From: Odontocerum albicorne
Lineage: Eukaryota; Arthropoda; Insecta; Trichoptera; Odontoceridae
DNA length: 64,000 nt
Reading direction: 5' to 3'
Assembly: GCA_949825065.1 (NCBI GenBank)
Contig: OX463845.1
Location: 28,457,315-28,521,314 of the forward strand
Shown here: positions 22,675 through 34,703 of the stretch, piece by piece
How positions within the stretch are numbered: the first letter of the stretch is position 1
Layout: each line of letters opens with the position of its first letter
Program-made: the position numbers and the translations under genes
Notes under the pieces: model-generated
What the model was told of the DNA's origin: nothing
The model's database searches: none
The model's input: only the letters and a program-made list of their open reading frames with translations

Positions 22675-23140
22675 CTTTTAACGTTAACGAATAAGAGTAC
22701 GTTGAAATGGTTTGGGTATGTAGAACGACAGTGTATATGTATGACAGAATACGGAATGAAGTGATAAGAGATGAATATGACCTTAAGGCTGATGTATTAA
22801 GTAATATGAATATGAGCACGGTAAGATGGTGGGGCATGAAGAACGAATGAATGAAGGAAGAAAAACAAAACAGATGTGAGTGTAAAGCGTTTTTAGAGGA
22901 AGATGAAGGAAAGTGTGGTTGTATCAAGTGAATGACATTCTGAAAAAAAGAAAAGTAGATAATCAGATAAATTGTAGAGGTTGTATGAGAAGGTGTAAGA
23001 GTAAAGAGCATGGATGTGGAGTAAGGATGTGTGTCGATTTAGGAAAGTATGGCGCTTTGTCTTCTCTGCCTATCCCGATAGGAAAATTATGTGATGGTAT
23101 GTATGTATGTAAATATCTATATAGCATAAAAGTTTAGTAC
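22675..23140 (+). pseudogene. Non-LTR reverse transcriptase C-terminal remnant (SAYP-tail family)
   Basis: Plus-strand frames read TLKWFGYVERQ, a KEEKQNRCE segment, then WLYQVNDILKKRKVDNQINC, RGCMRRCKSKEHGC, VRMCVDLGKYGALSSLPIP and CDGMYVC. This is the post-RT tail found at 61970-62640 with the same spacing. The frame is broken in the first half, and the last 74 codons (22913-23137) remain open by chance. There is no RT core. Confidence 0.7.
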
Positions 23141-23724
23141 AATTATAGAAAGATGGTGGCTTCGGCCATTAGATTAGGTACTTCCGTACTTCGTATCTGC
23201 ATATAAAATACACCTGTCATATTGTAAATTGTTCAATAAAGTATTAATCAAATAAATATAAATAATACTGTATGACTAATCAGTTATTTCTAACAATATA
23301 TATTTGTATTCTGTGTCTAATAAAAAGAGAAATTTCCCTTTGACGATCTAATCGAACGAATTGATTCGACATGATACCAAATAACTCCAATTCTCACAAA
23401 AAGATAAATACACACCATCACTCCATGTCTCTGTCAAAGTTGACAGGTTGAACTGAGTCAGATTTTGATATACTTCTCGTCTTCTCTGGATTCGTTCGCT
23501 TATTTACGGTGCCTTCGATTTTTCCACGTTTTACATTTTATTTTCCTAAAATTACATTTTTCAACCGCATCTATCTATCAGGATTGCTTTTTATAAGTAT
23601 TTAGAATAAATATGCGTACCAAAATATATTTGGACTACCAAGATATTGTAGTGCTTTATAGATGTTTGTACTAGGTCGTTTGCCAGATTTTGACGCACTT
23701 CTAAGGCATATATGGAGATATATT
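23141..23724. other. No gene seen; possible LINE 3' end at 23141-23265
   Basis: The sequence after the RT tail runs to TCAATAAAGTATTAATCAAA, which contains an AATAAA signal and may be the rest of that element's 3' UTR. The remainder is AT-rich. Confidence 0.35.
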
Positions 23725-23950
23725 GTTTAAAGTTAAAGCAATAACGTTGTGGAGGTTTAAAGACATCGTAATTTGTTTTATCAAACACTGTTTATTCCAC
23801 TTTTTATAACGGTATAACTGTACCGGTTTCAAGGCTTTTACCTCATCTCAGTCTTGTTTGTGCTCCCCTGAAGATGAGGTGAAAGCCTTGAAACCGGTAG
23901 AGTTATACCGTTACAAAAAGTGGAATAAACAGTGTTTGATAAAACAAATT
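23725..23950. repeat. Foldback element of the CCGGTTTCAAGGC family, copy 1
   Basis: Arms at about 23770-23853 and 23869-23950 are near-perfect reverse complements (TATCAAACACTGTTTATTCC outermost, ACCGGTTTCAAGGC inside). A 45-bp flank (AACGTTGTGGAGGTTTAAAG) sits outside the left arm. The same flank is found on the right of copies 2 and 3, so copy 1 is inverted relative to them. The right arm contains CCCTGAAGATGAGG, a short loop and GAAACCGGTA. No coding capacity. Confidence 0.85.
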
Positions 23951-24136
23951 ACAACATATATTGAGAATACATGAGTGTAACATATAATACAAATACACAA
24001 CTTACTATATTAATTCGAGTTATTGCAAGTCAACATTTTATACTGCGCCGTTGGTAGATGCGATTTGTGACAATATGTCAAGTATCCAATGAAAAAAACA
24101 TGTTACTTTTCATTTAAGATATGTTCATCATATTTT
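23951..24136. other. AT-rich spacer
   Basis: Nothing recognised between the foldback and the SINE fragment. Confidence 0.4.
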
Positions 24137-24226
24137 AGGTTGGGTGGAAAAGACTGCTATATGGCAATAAACCTTTTAGGTTGCATTGTATACAACGAAA
24201 GTGTAATAAAATACGGTACAATAAAT
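24137..24226 (+). repeat. SINE family A, 3' fragment
   Basis: TATATGGCAATAAACCTTTT, then GGTTGCATTGTATACAACGA and AAGTGTAATAAAATAC, the characteristic tail of family A. The tRNA-like head is missing. Confidence 0.6.
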
Positions 24227-24940
24227 ATTTATTGTTACAAGAGGGATTATTTAATAATAGGCGGAATGGAATATTTTTCATTTTAATAGTTAATTATTTT
24301 CATTAATAATTATTTTGTTCCTTGTTTTTTTTATTATATATATTTACTTTGTATTTTTAATTGATTATGGTTTTTTTATATGCTTTGTGTTGCATTGCAC
24401 ATCCTTGCACACTTGCTGGAATAAATTAATAGTTTTATATTTCTGAATTATCTCTGAGTGTCAATTCTCAATGTTTTTTTCTCACGTTAGTTCTTAATTC
24501 GCATTAAACATCAACAGTTAATTTCAGTATTCATTTGTACTTACATATACCACGTATTCTCAGTGTACAGTACCAAAACATTTATTTATTATAATACTAT
24601 TTTATGTTAATGTGTGAAATGACGATTCTCTTTGGAAACAGTCTGTATTAAAATAAAGGAATGCCAAATTTCGTCTTATTCCGGGATATCTCTTTCTTAA
24701 AAATTCAAATTATTATTACAGTTCGTAGATTATTCATAAAAATTCGTTTAATTATTTTGTGTTTCCCTTTCACGTAATTCTCAATACTTGATGCGGCAAA
24801 TAATTCCAACTTTTTGGTTACTAAAGAATACTCGGATATTTGTTTCTGTATAATATTATTCCTATCAAGCGGTACGCTAAATGACGACTTTCGAGACTAA
24901 GAAGGATACCTCTCTTCCAACTGGGGGTAGATTTCCTTCA
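24227..24940. other. AT-rich stretch, nothing recognised
   Basis: No supported feature. Confidence 0.4.
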
Positions 24941-25040
24941 GAATATCTTTCTGGTTGGTTGAAAGAGATTGGAAATAAGATTTATGGAAAGGTTGGCTAT
25001 AACCCCGTGTGATTTTATTGTATATAACGAAAGTGTAAAA
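24941..25040 (+). repeat. SINE family A, 3' fragment
   Basis: ATATCTTTCTGGTTGGTTGA, AAGAGATTGG and the tail TATATAACGAAAGTGTAAAA match the family A 3' half. Confidence 0.6.
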
Positions 25041-25359
25041 TAGTGATCCTTATATATACTCAAATCTCAAGTTATCACATACACAATTTAACATTTGATT
25101 TGAAAACCTTACGGTCATAGTGTATTTTAATACGTAGTGCTTAAGAATAATTAGTAAATTTTTTTTATTTAAGAAGTATTTCATAACTTCATCAAAAGAT
25201 AACATATCATATATGTTTACTTTTAAAATATCTATCGGAGAATCGAATTTCTACGTTATTCTTACTTCGCTTGTAACGTAATGAACATGATTACAGTGCG
25301 AAGTCAATTAATTATACTTGGTGTAAACATTTCAAATAAATAAGCTTGTCATGTTGTCC

Positions 25360-26430
25360 TGTACTAGGGTAATTTGAAAAGTTTGATAGAACTTCAAGTA
25401 AAATACATCCTTCATAAAGTGACATCACTGCTAGAAGGTATCTTTCCTCAAGCGACCTCTGTCGAATTTTCGGGCAGACGTGACGCGTAGTTAACATTGA
25501 TCTGAATCGATCACTTTGACATTTGTCACAAAAATGGAAAATCGAGTTCCGTGCTATCACAAAACATTTTTATTTGAAGAAGTTAACAGCCGCGCAGATC
25601 AAAGCCGAGTTGGATGAAGTTCACGAGGACTGCATCAGTATTAAAGATTGTTCATTTTTGGATAAATGAGATTTAACCCAACTGCGTTCATCACGGACGA
25701 AAATATTGAAAAATCTGTATTATCGTAATGGAAGACCGCAAAATACATGTACGCAAGATTGCTGAGGCTGAGACATCTCAAGTAAACAGATAAACCATAT
25801 CCTATATGATGTAAAAATTGAATGCGAAAAATCTGTTTGCGCGATGGGTGCCGCGATTGTTGACTGTCGACCAAAAACGCACTCGACAGGGCATTTCAAT
25901 GAAATATTTGGTTATGTTTAATCACAATCCGGATGAGTTTTTGCGTCGATTCGTGACTGTTAACAAAACTTGAATCCACCTCTATATACCAGTCTAAACA
26001 GTAGTCAACAATTGGTGAAAGTACGCCGAAGATGGCAACGACCATTTTGTCGGCTGGGAAGGTGATGGCCACTGTTTTTTTAGGATTTCCGAGGAAGCAT
26101 TATGATTGACTACTTGGAAAATGGCAATACAATAACAGGAGTCTATTGTGCGATATTATTGTACCGTTTGAAAAATGGCTAAGAATGGCGCGTAAAGAAG
26201 TGCTCTTTCATCATTACAAAGCACAGTTTCACAAATCGACCGCCGCAATGATAAATTGCAAGAATTGAGAGTTATGAAAATACTCATTCATAACTTGATT
26301 ATGGGCATAACATATAACATGGAATTTGAATGAAAGAACAAAGTTGATCACTTAGGCGAGGAGATAAAGTTTCGATGGAAGTAATAGAGAAGTCATTCGT
26401 AGAGAACCATGAGTTACTTGGTAATGACTG
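25360..26430 (+). pseudogene. Mariner (DD34D) transposase pseudogene
   Basis: The frame opens MENRV at about 25532, as in many mariner transposases. Recognisable pieces follow: a LTAAQIKAELDEVHEDC helix-turn-helix segment (25583-25635), ARWVPRLLTVDQKRTRQGIS (about 25844), MFNHNPDEFLRRFVTV (about 25920-25965, leading to the first catalytic Asp, here read as N in VNKT), SAGKVMA..F, DYLENGNTITGVY-like sequence, and VLFHHYKAQFHKS where HHDNAP is expected. Frameshifts and stops are many, and both expected catalytic Asp positions seen appear altered. The left end may be CTAGGGTAATTTGAAAAGTT at 25363. The right end is not clear. Dead cut-and-paste transposon. Confidence 0.75.
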
Positions 26431-26570
26431 TGTTTCTACACTTTTCACTTTTTTTTTTCGATTTTTCCACATTGTACAAGTGTTTTTGGACAATGCTGAA
26501 AAAATATATATATTGTTCATATTACATTTTATGCTTACGATCTGGAATAAAAATATCATGACTTATTATG

Positions 26571-26762
26571 ACCTCCGTTACCATGACAGTTGATAAGACG
26601 CCTGTTTTAAAATCCGGGGTTTGTCTTCCAATCCGTATCCAGATTTTTTTTAAAAAGGGTTCCAGTCTTATTTTACATTTTTCGTTGTGATTGGAAGATT
26701 TGCACATGGCAATACACCCCTAGGTTGTGCTATACGTAACGGAAATGTAATGTATTATTATA
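26571..26762 (+). repeat. tRNA-derived SINE (family A), diverged
   Basis: ACCTCCGTTACCATGACAGT head, GGGGTTTGTCTTCC at the B-box place, then GATTTGCACATGGCAATACA and the tail TATACGTAACGGAAATGTAA. Same order as the reference copy. Confidence 0.65.
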
Positions 26763-27943
26763 ATTTATTCTCATTTATTAATTATCAATTTGACCTAGCC
26801 TTTTAACATACTATAATATAATCAATTATATAGTCTTACATCGCTTATTTGCTTTTCTTGTTCGTTGATACTTTTAAATTTCTTACACATATATTTATTT
26901 AATAGTGATATTACAATCTAAAACTAAATTTGTTAAATAGACAGATGGAAAACTTTGACATTTTAAAATAAGTTAACTATGTACAGTGTACGCAGACCAA
27001 TTGAAAGAGATACGCATGAAAAACCCCGAAGATAAATAGGTTGGACATACATGATTGATTCCTCTCCTTCTTTCATGCGCCACCCACTAACCTTTTCGAA
27101 TGGGTAATTCGGATACATTGAAAAATACATGACCGGGATTTTTTTTATCATCAACTCCGGTAACATTGCCTTTGAGTTTAGAACTACTGAAATACCCATG
27201 GGGCTCGTGGTAATTATTTGCACGTGTTGGTAACACTACCACATATGAAGGAGCAAGAGCACTCACACATGTATGTTACTCAGCGGGAATATTGTTACTA
27301 TATCTATTTTTACTAAGACCAATTTTTATTTCAGGCACAAGCGTCTTACCAATTAGGTCACGGAGGTTGTTCTTTTGTTTTTTAAATAAGAAATCCACCC
27401 AACTAAGGATGATTTGTGTCACTAAATTAAAGACATGAAATTATACGAGTCAATATAATAAAACCAATTAAAAAAAATGACAATTCTTGAATAAAATTAA
27501 ACATTAAAAATAACCCCAGGTTCTGTTCCCTACATTAATTATTTGAATGCTGCTTTACAAGTATCTTTACAATTTTCATATCAATTGTTCCCCAAACTTC
27601 TGTTTTGTTTCTTCATTGAAACTCTCAACAGTTTCTTTATTTCTTAATCTTTGTTGTGTTACAAACAGAAATTAGACACTAAGTCTTGTGTCTAGATCAA
27701 TGTGCTCCGTGTCTAAGAGAGAGTAAGTACAAACACAAGTTTACATAATGCCGGCGGAAGTTCCCAATACATTCGCACAGATTTCCCATGCCAAAGTCGA
27801 GGCATTAACAAAGGCATGTAAATGGGATCAATGCAAAGTTTGTTAGAACAAGAGGGAGATTGGGGAGATGGTAAGAGAGTGGAGGTAGCTTTAAGGGTGT
27901 GGGTTGAGTCAGCAAAACGTGACTTATTAAAAACGTATTAACG
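26763..27943. other. No gene recognised; one unexplained open frame and a SINE head fragment
   Basis: A minus-strand frame of 86 codons (26963-27223) has ordinary-looking composition (MYFSMYPNYPFEKVSG) but no domain I recognise. 27330-27370 is a minus-strand SINE A head fragment (GTCTTACCAATTAGGTCACG). The remainder is AT-rich. Confidence 0.35.
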
Positions 27944-28148
27944 CATTATAAATGTGAACATACGAGTACACTGGACTTTTGCTGGTACTAATCAATTTGA
28001 CTTAATGTACTACTTCAGGTTATATATTTTAGTTAGAGTTATCAATTTTAATGTGATAAGATAAGAGTGAAATTGTTCAAGATATTTGAAAATACGAATA
28101 CACTAGGCTTATATTAGAACTTCAATCTGACGTTTGGTACATATCATA
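27944..28148. repeat. About 120-bp tandem units 1 and 2
   Basis: The unit contains AACATACGAGTACACTGGAC- and GTTATCAATTTTAATGTGAT-like blocks. Related units occur at 29841-30097, on the other side of a mariner and an RT fragment. Confidence 0.5.
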
Positions 28149-28150
28149 TA

Positions 28151-29414
28151 AGGGGGACCGGAAAGTAATAAAAAAAATTGATTTGCAAGAAACATTTATT
28201 AAAAGAAATAAAAACTTTAAAACTAATCTATAAAATAATTTCCCTAATTTTCTATCACTTATTTTACCATTTGGGTAATTTTTCAACGCTATTTTTAAAA
28301 AAAGTTTTTAGTTTTTCTTTAAAATATGCATCTTCATGATTTTTTACCTCACTAATACATATTATTAAACAAGTGTTCTAAGGATCTAAAAAAATGGTAA
28401 TCAGAGGGTGCGATATCCGGTGAATAAGGTGGATGGGGTAAAAGTTCTAAATCAAGCTCCATTATTTTTATTGTGTAAATTTTGCAGAATGAGACCTAGC
28501 GTTATCTTGTTTAAGTATTCTTTTTTGTTATTGACTAAAACTGATCGTTTTTTATGGGTTCTTATTGCATTCGCTCTAATTATTGAGAGTATACTGCTGC
28601 TGTGATTGTCTGACCAGGTTCAATCAATTCAATATGAATTACTCCGGTGATATCCCACCATACACAGAGAAGGACCTTTTTAATTGTTAGTGATGGTTCA
28701 GGGGTAGAAACAGGTGCCTGACCCGAAGAAAGTCATTGTTTTTTCGCATAGAATTATTGCACAGTACCCACTTCTCATCGCAAGTCACAATTTGCCACAA
28801 AAACGGGTCAGTTTTATACCTGGACAAAAGAGATGCATGGATAGTTACCATAGTTCTTCGACGCTCTGAAGCGATTAGCGATAATTCATGGGAACCCCAA
28901 ATTCCTTGTTTATTTATGAAGATGCTCATGAACCTTGCGATGAAGATGCTCATGAACTGTCGCCCATGGAAAATCAAGCTTAGTGGACACTTCCTCGATT
29001 GTTTGACAAGGATCTGATTCTACTAATCACGTCAGCACATCATCATCCAATTTATGGGGCCTTCCGGTTCTAAAACGTCCCTGAGATTCTTATCGCCATT
29101 TTTTTATCACCTATGACACTTATATAGTTTCAAAAAATCTCCGTATATATCTGTAATATTTTTCCTGACTTCGTTTGCCTTCATTCCCTAGTCAAATAAA
29201 ATCAGCATGCAATGACGCAAATGTTCTTCATCGATTGTTAGCATTGACATTGTTTATAAATAACAATGTTAAAAATAATTCAAAACAAAAACAATAAATT
29301 CACAAATTTCAATTACTAATGGTAAGAAAAAGTACGTGTTTCCTGAACCGTGTCTCGAGACAAATTCACTGTAACAGTGTACGTCCCAAAGTTTTGATTA
29401 CTTTCCAGTGTCCC
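28151..29414 (-). pseudogene. Mariner element, full length, decayed transposase
   Basis: Terminal inverted repeats GGGGACCGGAAAGTAAT (left) and ATTACTTTCCAGTGTCCC (right) lie inside TA dinucleotides at 28149-28150 and 29415-29416, giving a 1264-bp element, the usual mariner size. The minus-strand transposase starts near EEHLRHCMLILFD (HTH region), then ASLLSRYKTDPFLWQIVTCD-EKW with the first catalytic Asp. Near 28470 comes DNARSHSAK (second Asp), and near 28400 SPDIAPSDYHFF (third Asp). So the DD34D layout is visible. Stops and frameshifts occur throughout. An internal short duplication (MSIFIARFMSIFI) is also present. Confidence 0.85.
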
Positions 29415-29427
29415 TAATACATATTTT

Positions 29428-30960
29428 CTCTTCAGGAGAAAATATTTCCATATGTTTGGAAGTCTGCTCTAGTCGTCCCAATTCCAAAGAAACAAAACGT
29501 CGTTGAATTTAAGGATCTACGCTCAATAAGTATTCCCCCAGTCATATCAAAGATTTTGGAGAGATTGGTGTTCCTTCAGATATCAGATTATCTTCTATCC
29601 AATGACCTATTGCCCAAGTATCAATCTGGCTTCAGGCCTAAATATAACACAACGACGGCATTGAGCTGTGTGGTGGATGACATATTACGGGAATCAGATA
29701 AGGGAAAGGTTACTGCTCTGCTTCTGCTGGATTATTCAAGAGTTTTTGATACTGTCTCTAAACTGTCCTTTTTAGGGTTTTCAGAGAGTGCATGCCAGTG
29801 GCTGAAAAGTTTCCTAACTGGTAGGAATCAACGAGTTACCACTAGAGTTATTAATTTTAATGTGATTTGATAAGAATAAAATTGATCAAGATATATGAGC
29901 ATATCAGTACACTAGATTTATGTCAGTATTTCTAAACTGGACATATGGTGCTTATGTATTTTGCTGAGAGTTTTAAATTTTAATTTAATTTGATAAAAAC
30001 AAAATTCTTTAAAAAAATGTGAACATATATAAAAAACGTGTACATTAAACACATATTAGTATTTATCAATGCGACGTATGTTGGTTATGTTTTAGTGGAT
30101 TTCATGAATCGCGATCTAAACGGTATCACACAGTTGTCAATGAAAAACAGCTGGCTCGTTAATCCTATAAAATCCCAAACTATATAGAACCATACGGATT
30201 TTTTGTCTTCTTCCAAGAACTGGACAATCAAATCTTCCGTCTGATTCATTCCATATTCTCGGTATATTTAGGGTTTGGGAATCCTTGTTGATTAATTTCT
30301 GAGTTGGTGCATTCAAACATCCGATTTGAGAGGCAAAATCTTCCCAGCCTCCTTTATATCAAAACATTTTGCATCTCCCAACCCCCCTCCCCCTTTCAAA
30401 AACAGACTCTTGCAAACCCAAAATTACATCTTGCGCTCAATTGACGGATGTTTTTTATCTCGCTGCTTGTAAAAAGTTGTCGGATAGACTAAATAAGCTT
30501 CAAAATGTTCATGTTTGGTTTATTTTTAACCGTTAGAGTGCTGAGAGTCTATATATAGACGTATATAAAAAAATATCGTGGAGCAAAACGGTCAAATAAA
30601 AATATTATCGTACATCCGAATATCGTGCTGAATTAATTTCAATGGCTTAAAATAAGACAGCGAAGAAATCTCCATGTTCTGTCAACCCTCTTTGGAGTGT
30701 TAAACAATCCAAGCTATCCTAAGTATCAGCGTGAAAAAATCTATTTTCTCTCTCAGCATGGACTATATATCCAATCTGATGACAGGAGAATCCTTTATGT
30801 ACCTACGAATCACACATATCTTTTTTAGTTCTCTCGCCTTGACTTTAGAAAGATCTTTCTGTCTCAATCAGATGTGCTTCAATCCTTATCGATGTTTAAG
30901 AATAAACTAAAGAAGCAAGCTTTATTTATCTCGAAATAGTTTGACATACTGTATAGTTCC
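29428..30960 (+). pseudogene. CR1/Jockey-like reverse transcriptase, broken
   Basis: The first part reads VWKSALVVPIPKKQNVVEFK, SISIPPVISKILERLVFLQI, LPKYQSGFRPKYNTTTALSC and LLLLDYSRVFDTV. This is the RT finger and palm up to motif A; the second catalytic position of motif A reads S where Asp-x-x-Lys/Arg-Ala-Phe-Asp is usual. Soon after (29841-30097) the frame is interrupted by two ~120-bp units. It then resumes with NRDLNGITQLSMKNSWLVNP (after motif C, which is lost), KLSDRLNKLQNVHVWFIFN, then LFGVLNNPSYPKYQREKIYF, LSQHGLYIQSDDRRILYVPT and DVLQSLSMFKNKLKKQ. The tail matches 46320-47000, so both belong to one family. Multiple stops; not functional. Confidence 0.8.
29841..30097. repeat. About 120-bp tandem units 3 and 4
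   Basis: GAGTTATTAATTTTAATGTG... and GAGTTTTAAATTTTAATTTA... open two successive units, each with a TACACTAGATTTATGTCAGT- or ACATTAAACACATATTAGTA-like centre. They lie within the RT pseudogene and match units at 27944-28148. Confidence 0.55.
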
Positions 30961-31089
30961 TTTTCTTACCCCTTTTTTCTTTAGATTTATCTTTTGGCTT
31001 AAGTTTTATTATTTCAACTCAAAAATTATATTATTTTACTTAGTTAAGGCATGGTCATGAATACCGATAATAATTTAGAAACTAAAGTT

Positions 31090-31600
31090 TGTTACACACA
31101 CACACATACCGTCCCGCTGTTTACCTGAAAGAGTAGACAAAGAGGATATATTGCCAGCCTTTCACTCTTTTCATAGCCATAAATCTTGTCATACAACTCC
31201 AACGATTTCTCTAACATTTTACGTTTCCTTCTTTCAAAATGTTATTCTCTTGTTCCAACCACATTTTCCTTGACCTTCCTCTACCACATCTTCCACTAAC
31301 GTTTGCACTGTATCATATATCCGTTTTGTTAGCTTTCTTCATTCATTTGTTCTACATGCCCAAATCTTATCAAAGTGCTTTTCTTCATCTTACTCAATCA
31401 ATCAACCCCATATTTATTCATTCCGTCTTTCGTACATTGTAGCACCATAGATTTTACTCATTACATTTTCACATTTTTTTCGATTTCTTTCAGTTGTTTT
31501 CCAAGTTGACGATATACTCCCATACATGAAAGATTGTCATCTTAGCAGATTTTGATGCTGTCCGATTCGAGTATATATTTTTGTGTGCTCCATTTAATAA
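31090..31600 (-). pseudogene. Non-LTR reverse transcriptase C-terminal remnant (SAYP-tail family)
   Basis: On the minus strand 31530-31590 gives IYSNRTASKSAKMTIF (thumb), 31300-31440 gives MSKIYGATMYERRNE and DEEKHFDKIWACRTNE, and 31210-31290 the GQGKCGWNKRI-type basic tail. The order and spacing agree with 395-1060 and 49165-49910. Decayed by stops and frameshifts. Confidence 0.55.
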
Positions 31601-31623
31601 TGCTTGTTGATTGAAAGAAATAT

Positions 31624-31662
31624 ATTTATTACTATAAATCTTCCAGATTTATAGTAATAAAT
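31624..31662. repeat. Short perfect inverted repeat
   Basis: ATTTATTACTATAAATCT and its reverse complement are separated by 3 bases. The arms are 18 bp. Confidence 0.85.
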
Positions 31663-32134
31663 CTTCAATACATTAAAGAATCAAAATAAAAATATGAACT
31701 TTTAACAGGAGCCTTGCGATAGAGAAATACTAACGAGAAATATGAATACACTTAACGGGTTAAAAAAAAAAGCAATATTATTGGTAAAAGTAATTTAGAG
31801 TTGAAAATTGAAACTCGGAAACATCAAAGCAAAAAGAAAAACGGAAATGATGAGGAAAAACTCAACTCGTGTTGGAGTTGTTTTTTTTTGAAGAAGAAAA
31901 AGAAATAATATTGAAAACGAGATAGTTAATTTTTATCAAAGGGCTGAAAGTAAAGATTTGTTCAGAAACTAAATAGAAAAGCGTTCCCAAAGAATATTAA
32001 ATCAGTTAATAATTGCCAGAAATAATAGTATTTGTTCTTAATTTCTCTATGAAAATCGTATTTAACTCTATAACATACGAAATGTTCACATTCAAATTCT
32101 AAAGTTTGTAACTTTAATTCTCAAAATAAGAAAA
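31663..32134. other. A-rich stretch, nothing recognised
   Basis: Strong A-richness on the plus strand; no feature. Confidence 0.4.
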
Positions 32135-32280
32135 CCTAGTTGGTAAGACTTGTTTTTTGATCCGGGGATTACAAGATTGATTCCAATTGGTACCAATTTT
32201 TTTTAAAAAGCCTTTCAGACTCTTCTTAAAATAAGTCTTCTTTAATAGTCTACAACGAAAGTGTATTACAAAACAAGATA
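32135..32280 (+). repeat. tRNA-derived SINE (family A), diverged
   Basis: CCTAGTTGGTAAGACTTG (A-box region), AGATTGATTCCAATTGG (B-box region), and the tail TAGTCTACAACGAAAGTGTA. The GGTTGGTTGAAAGAGATT block is deleted. Confidence 0.6.
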
Positions 32281-32454
32281 ATAATAAGGCAACATGGAAT
32301 TTTTTTAATATGATTATCATAGAAAGATTTTTGTATTCCAATGAGGCATAATTTTAAAATATTTACCGTTGTATTTTCATATACTTGATAATCAGGTTAA
32401 TTTTGAAAGCGTTCGAGAACAAAACAGACCGTATGTGTTATAAAACAATGTTTG

Positions 32455-32588
32455 TTTGGTTACCTTATTCAACATGGGGTTTTGTTACCTAATTGAACAT
32501 ACTTGTAGAATTTTGTTACCATATTGAACATGGAATTTTGTTACCTTATTGAACATGGGGTTTTGTTACCTTATTGAACATGGGATTT
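32455..32588. repeat. About 25-30-bp minisatellite, five copies
   Basis: TTTTGTTACCTTATTGAACA and near variants recur with GTGG/TGGGGT joints. One unit has a small insertion. Confidence 0.9.
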
Positions 32589-33439
32589 CACAAAGTTTCT
32601 GAGAAATTCGTTCTTTTTCAATTATATGCCTATTGCTTGTTTGTTATATTCCTAAATAAAACTACGGATGTAAGTCTTAGAACAACATTATTTGAAACAT
32701 ATTTTTAATTAATATTATTTTTATCTTTGAGGCAGAATCAACACATTTACATATTCACAGCTAACCACGCGATATCGCGTGATGTAAAATGGGCACCCAC
32801 GCCATATAGGGTGGTTAGCCACAGTAACTTGTACGAGTCAATATATTTTAGTTCCGGCGTGTCTCTGGTCACATCAGGAATCCTGACTATAACTAGTGAT
32901 GCAACACCTCCAATAGCCGTATTTGTTCATAAAAAAAAAAATAAATAAATAAATAAATAAATAAATAAAATCGCATACGAATTAGAACATTAGAGCAAAC
33001 TCGCGATGTATGTAATCGTTTCTCATATGCGTTTTCGTTCATTTTTCATTTTTTTTACTGAAAGGAGTACATTAGTTGGTCATCGCCAAGAAAATTCATT
33101 ACGCATGGCCGATCGTCTTTTTTGAGTAAAAAGTCATTATTTAATTTTTTTTCTATCTATCCATAAAACAACACATTAAAACTGGCATAAGAGCTAAAAA
33201 ATAATTGAGTCAAGAAAAACAAACGTTGCACTTTTCATTTTCAGGGCTTGTTTCACCATAGGAAAGTTGACTGCGAACACGCCCTAAAGATGAAAACTGC
33301 AATGTTTTTGAAACGTCGGCATCATGAGCTTAACCACGCTTAGCAACACTTCGAAATACCTTATACAACTGAAGTGTTTAAAAGGCGTTTCCTAGTATTT
33401 AAGTGTCTAACTTAAGCAATTATTTTCAGCGAATTTTTT
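32589..33439. other. No gene seen; (AAAT)n at 32940-32970 and a CCTAAAGATG..GAAACG motif at 33282
   Basis: The run AAATAAATAAATAAATAAAT follows a GC-richer patch (32770-32925), the layout of a LINE 3' end. At 33282-33319 CCTAAAGATG, a short hairpin and GAAACGTCGG repeat the motif found in the foldback family. Confidence 0.4.
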
Positions 33440-33551
33440 TTAATACAATAGATATGACCAAAGTCATAGGTATCATTATACCCTCGAAAACTAGGCGGAA
33501 AAAGTGGCTGTGTCGTTCGAGGGGAGTAGCACAGAGCGGGGTTCCAATCGA
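33440..33551 (-). repeat. SINE family B, 3' part
   Basis: CATAGGTATCATTATACCCT, AAACTAGGCGGAAAAAGTGG, GTCGTTCGAGGGGAGTAGCA and GGGGTTCCAATCGA match the copy at 7330-7485 with few changes; the A-box end is missing. Confidence 0.75.
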
Positions 33552-34460
33552 TAAAAACATAAATAAATTTTATATTTTTGCTAATTATATTACTAGTGTC
33601 CCAATTTATTATAAATGATAAGCGGCAAACTTACCGTTGTATCTGAAAACAATGACGGATAACCGATAGTGATTTATCCCTGATTTATTAACATGTCAAT
33701 AGCGATGGGCAAACTAGATGGCAGGAGTCATTTGTCCGACTAAAGGATGTTATGCAAATCCAGGATGGATTGTTCTGTCGGATGAAGGCAAAAACTTGTC
33801 GGAGTGTGTTGAGTGAATATGTAAATTGCATTTTAATTCATTCTTCGGTGACAGAGAATTCTCCCTTATGTTACGGCAGTCAAAATTAACAAGAAAATAT
33901 TTTAAGTCAAACACGGCGATAAAAAGCATGTGAACTATACTTAAGTTATTCTTAGAATGAAATGTTTACAAACCTTAAAGATAAGTACAGATAAGTTTAC
34001 AATTCGATTTGTCGTTATTGAGAGGTAAGTGAATTCCGCAGATATGTTATGTAAACGTGATATGTGCACTAAAATAAATTGTATAACACAACACAAAAGA
34101 GCAATTGTTCAATTTATAATAAAGTGATATAATTATAATATATAAACAAACATTGCCAGTGAATGTATTATATTTATGAACTTATTTAGACAAAAGTCGG
34201 GGAGGTAGTACATATTAATATAAGTACGACCATTCGTTCATTTCCGTGTTCTGACCAGCAATTATAAATTTTGCCACGAATTTCTAGTAGGAGGCAACAT
34301 AGATATTCCTATCATTCGCATCAATCAGGCCCTGTCAAGAGCATGTAGTCCGAATGTTTGGACAAACTAGTATGTGTTATGAATCCTGTATATAGTACCC
34401 CCACAATCCCATTCAATACTAGTTTTGTTTAAGAAACTCCAACACAATATAACGTATGTT
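33552..34460. other. AT-rich stretch, nothing recognised
   Basis: No supported feature. Confidence 0.4.
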
Positions 34461-34703
34461 ATTGTAATTTATTTTATCAAACACTGTTCATTCCACTTTT
34501 TTGTAACGGTATAACCCTACCGGTTTCAAGGCTTTCAACTCATCTTCAGGGGAGCACAAATTGTTTGTGCTCCTCTGAAGATGAGGTGAAAGCCTTGAAA
34601 CCGGTAGGGTTATAACGTTACAAAAAAGTGGAATAAACAGTGTTTGATAAAAATAAATTACAATGTCTTTAAACCTCCACAACGTTAATGCCTTAACTAT
34701 AAA
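34461..34703. repeat. Foldback element of the CCGGTTTCAAGGC family, copy 2
   Basis: Arms at about 34461-34560 and 34567-34664 pair almost completely, with a six-base turn. The flank CTTTAAACCTCCACAACGTT follows on the right. The arms include ACCGGTTTCAAGGCTTTC and its complement. It is the most symmetric of the three copies. Confidence 0.9.
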
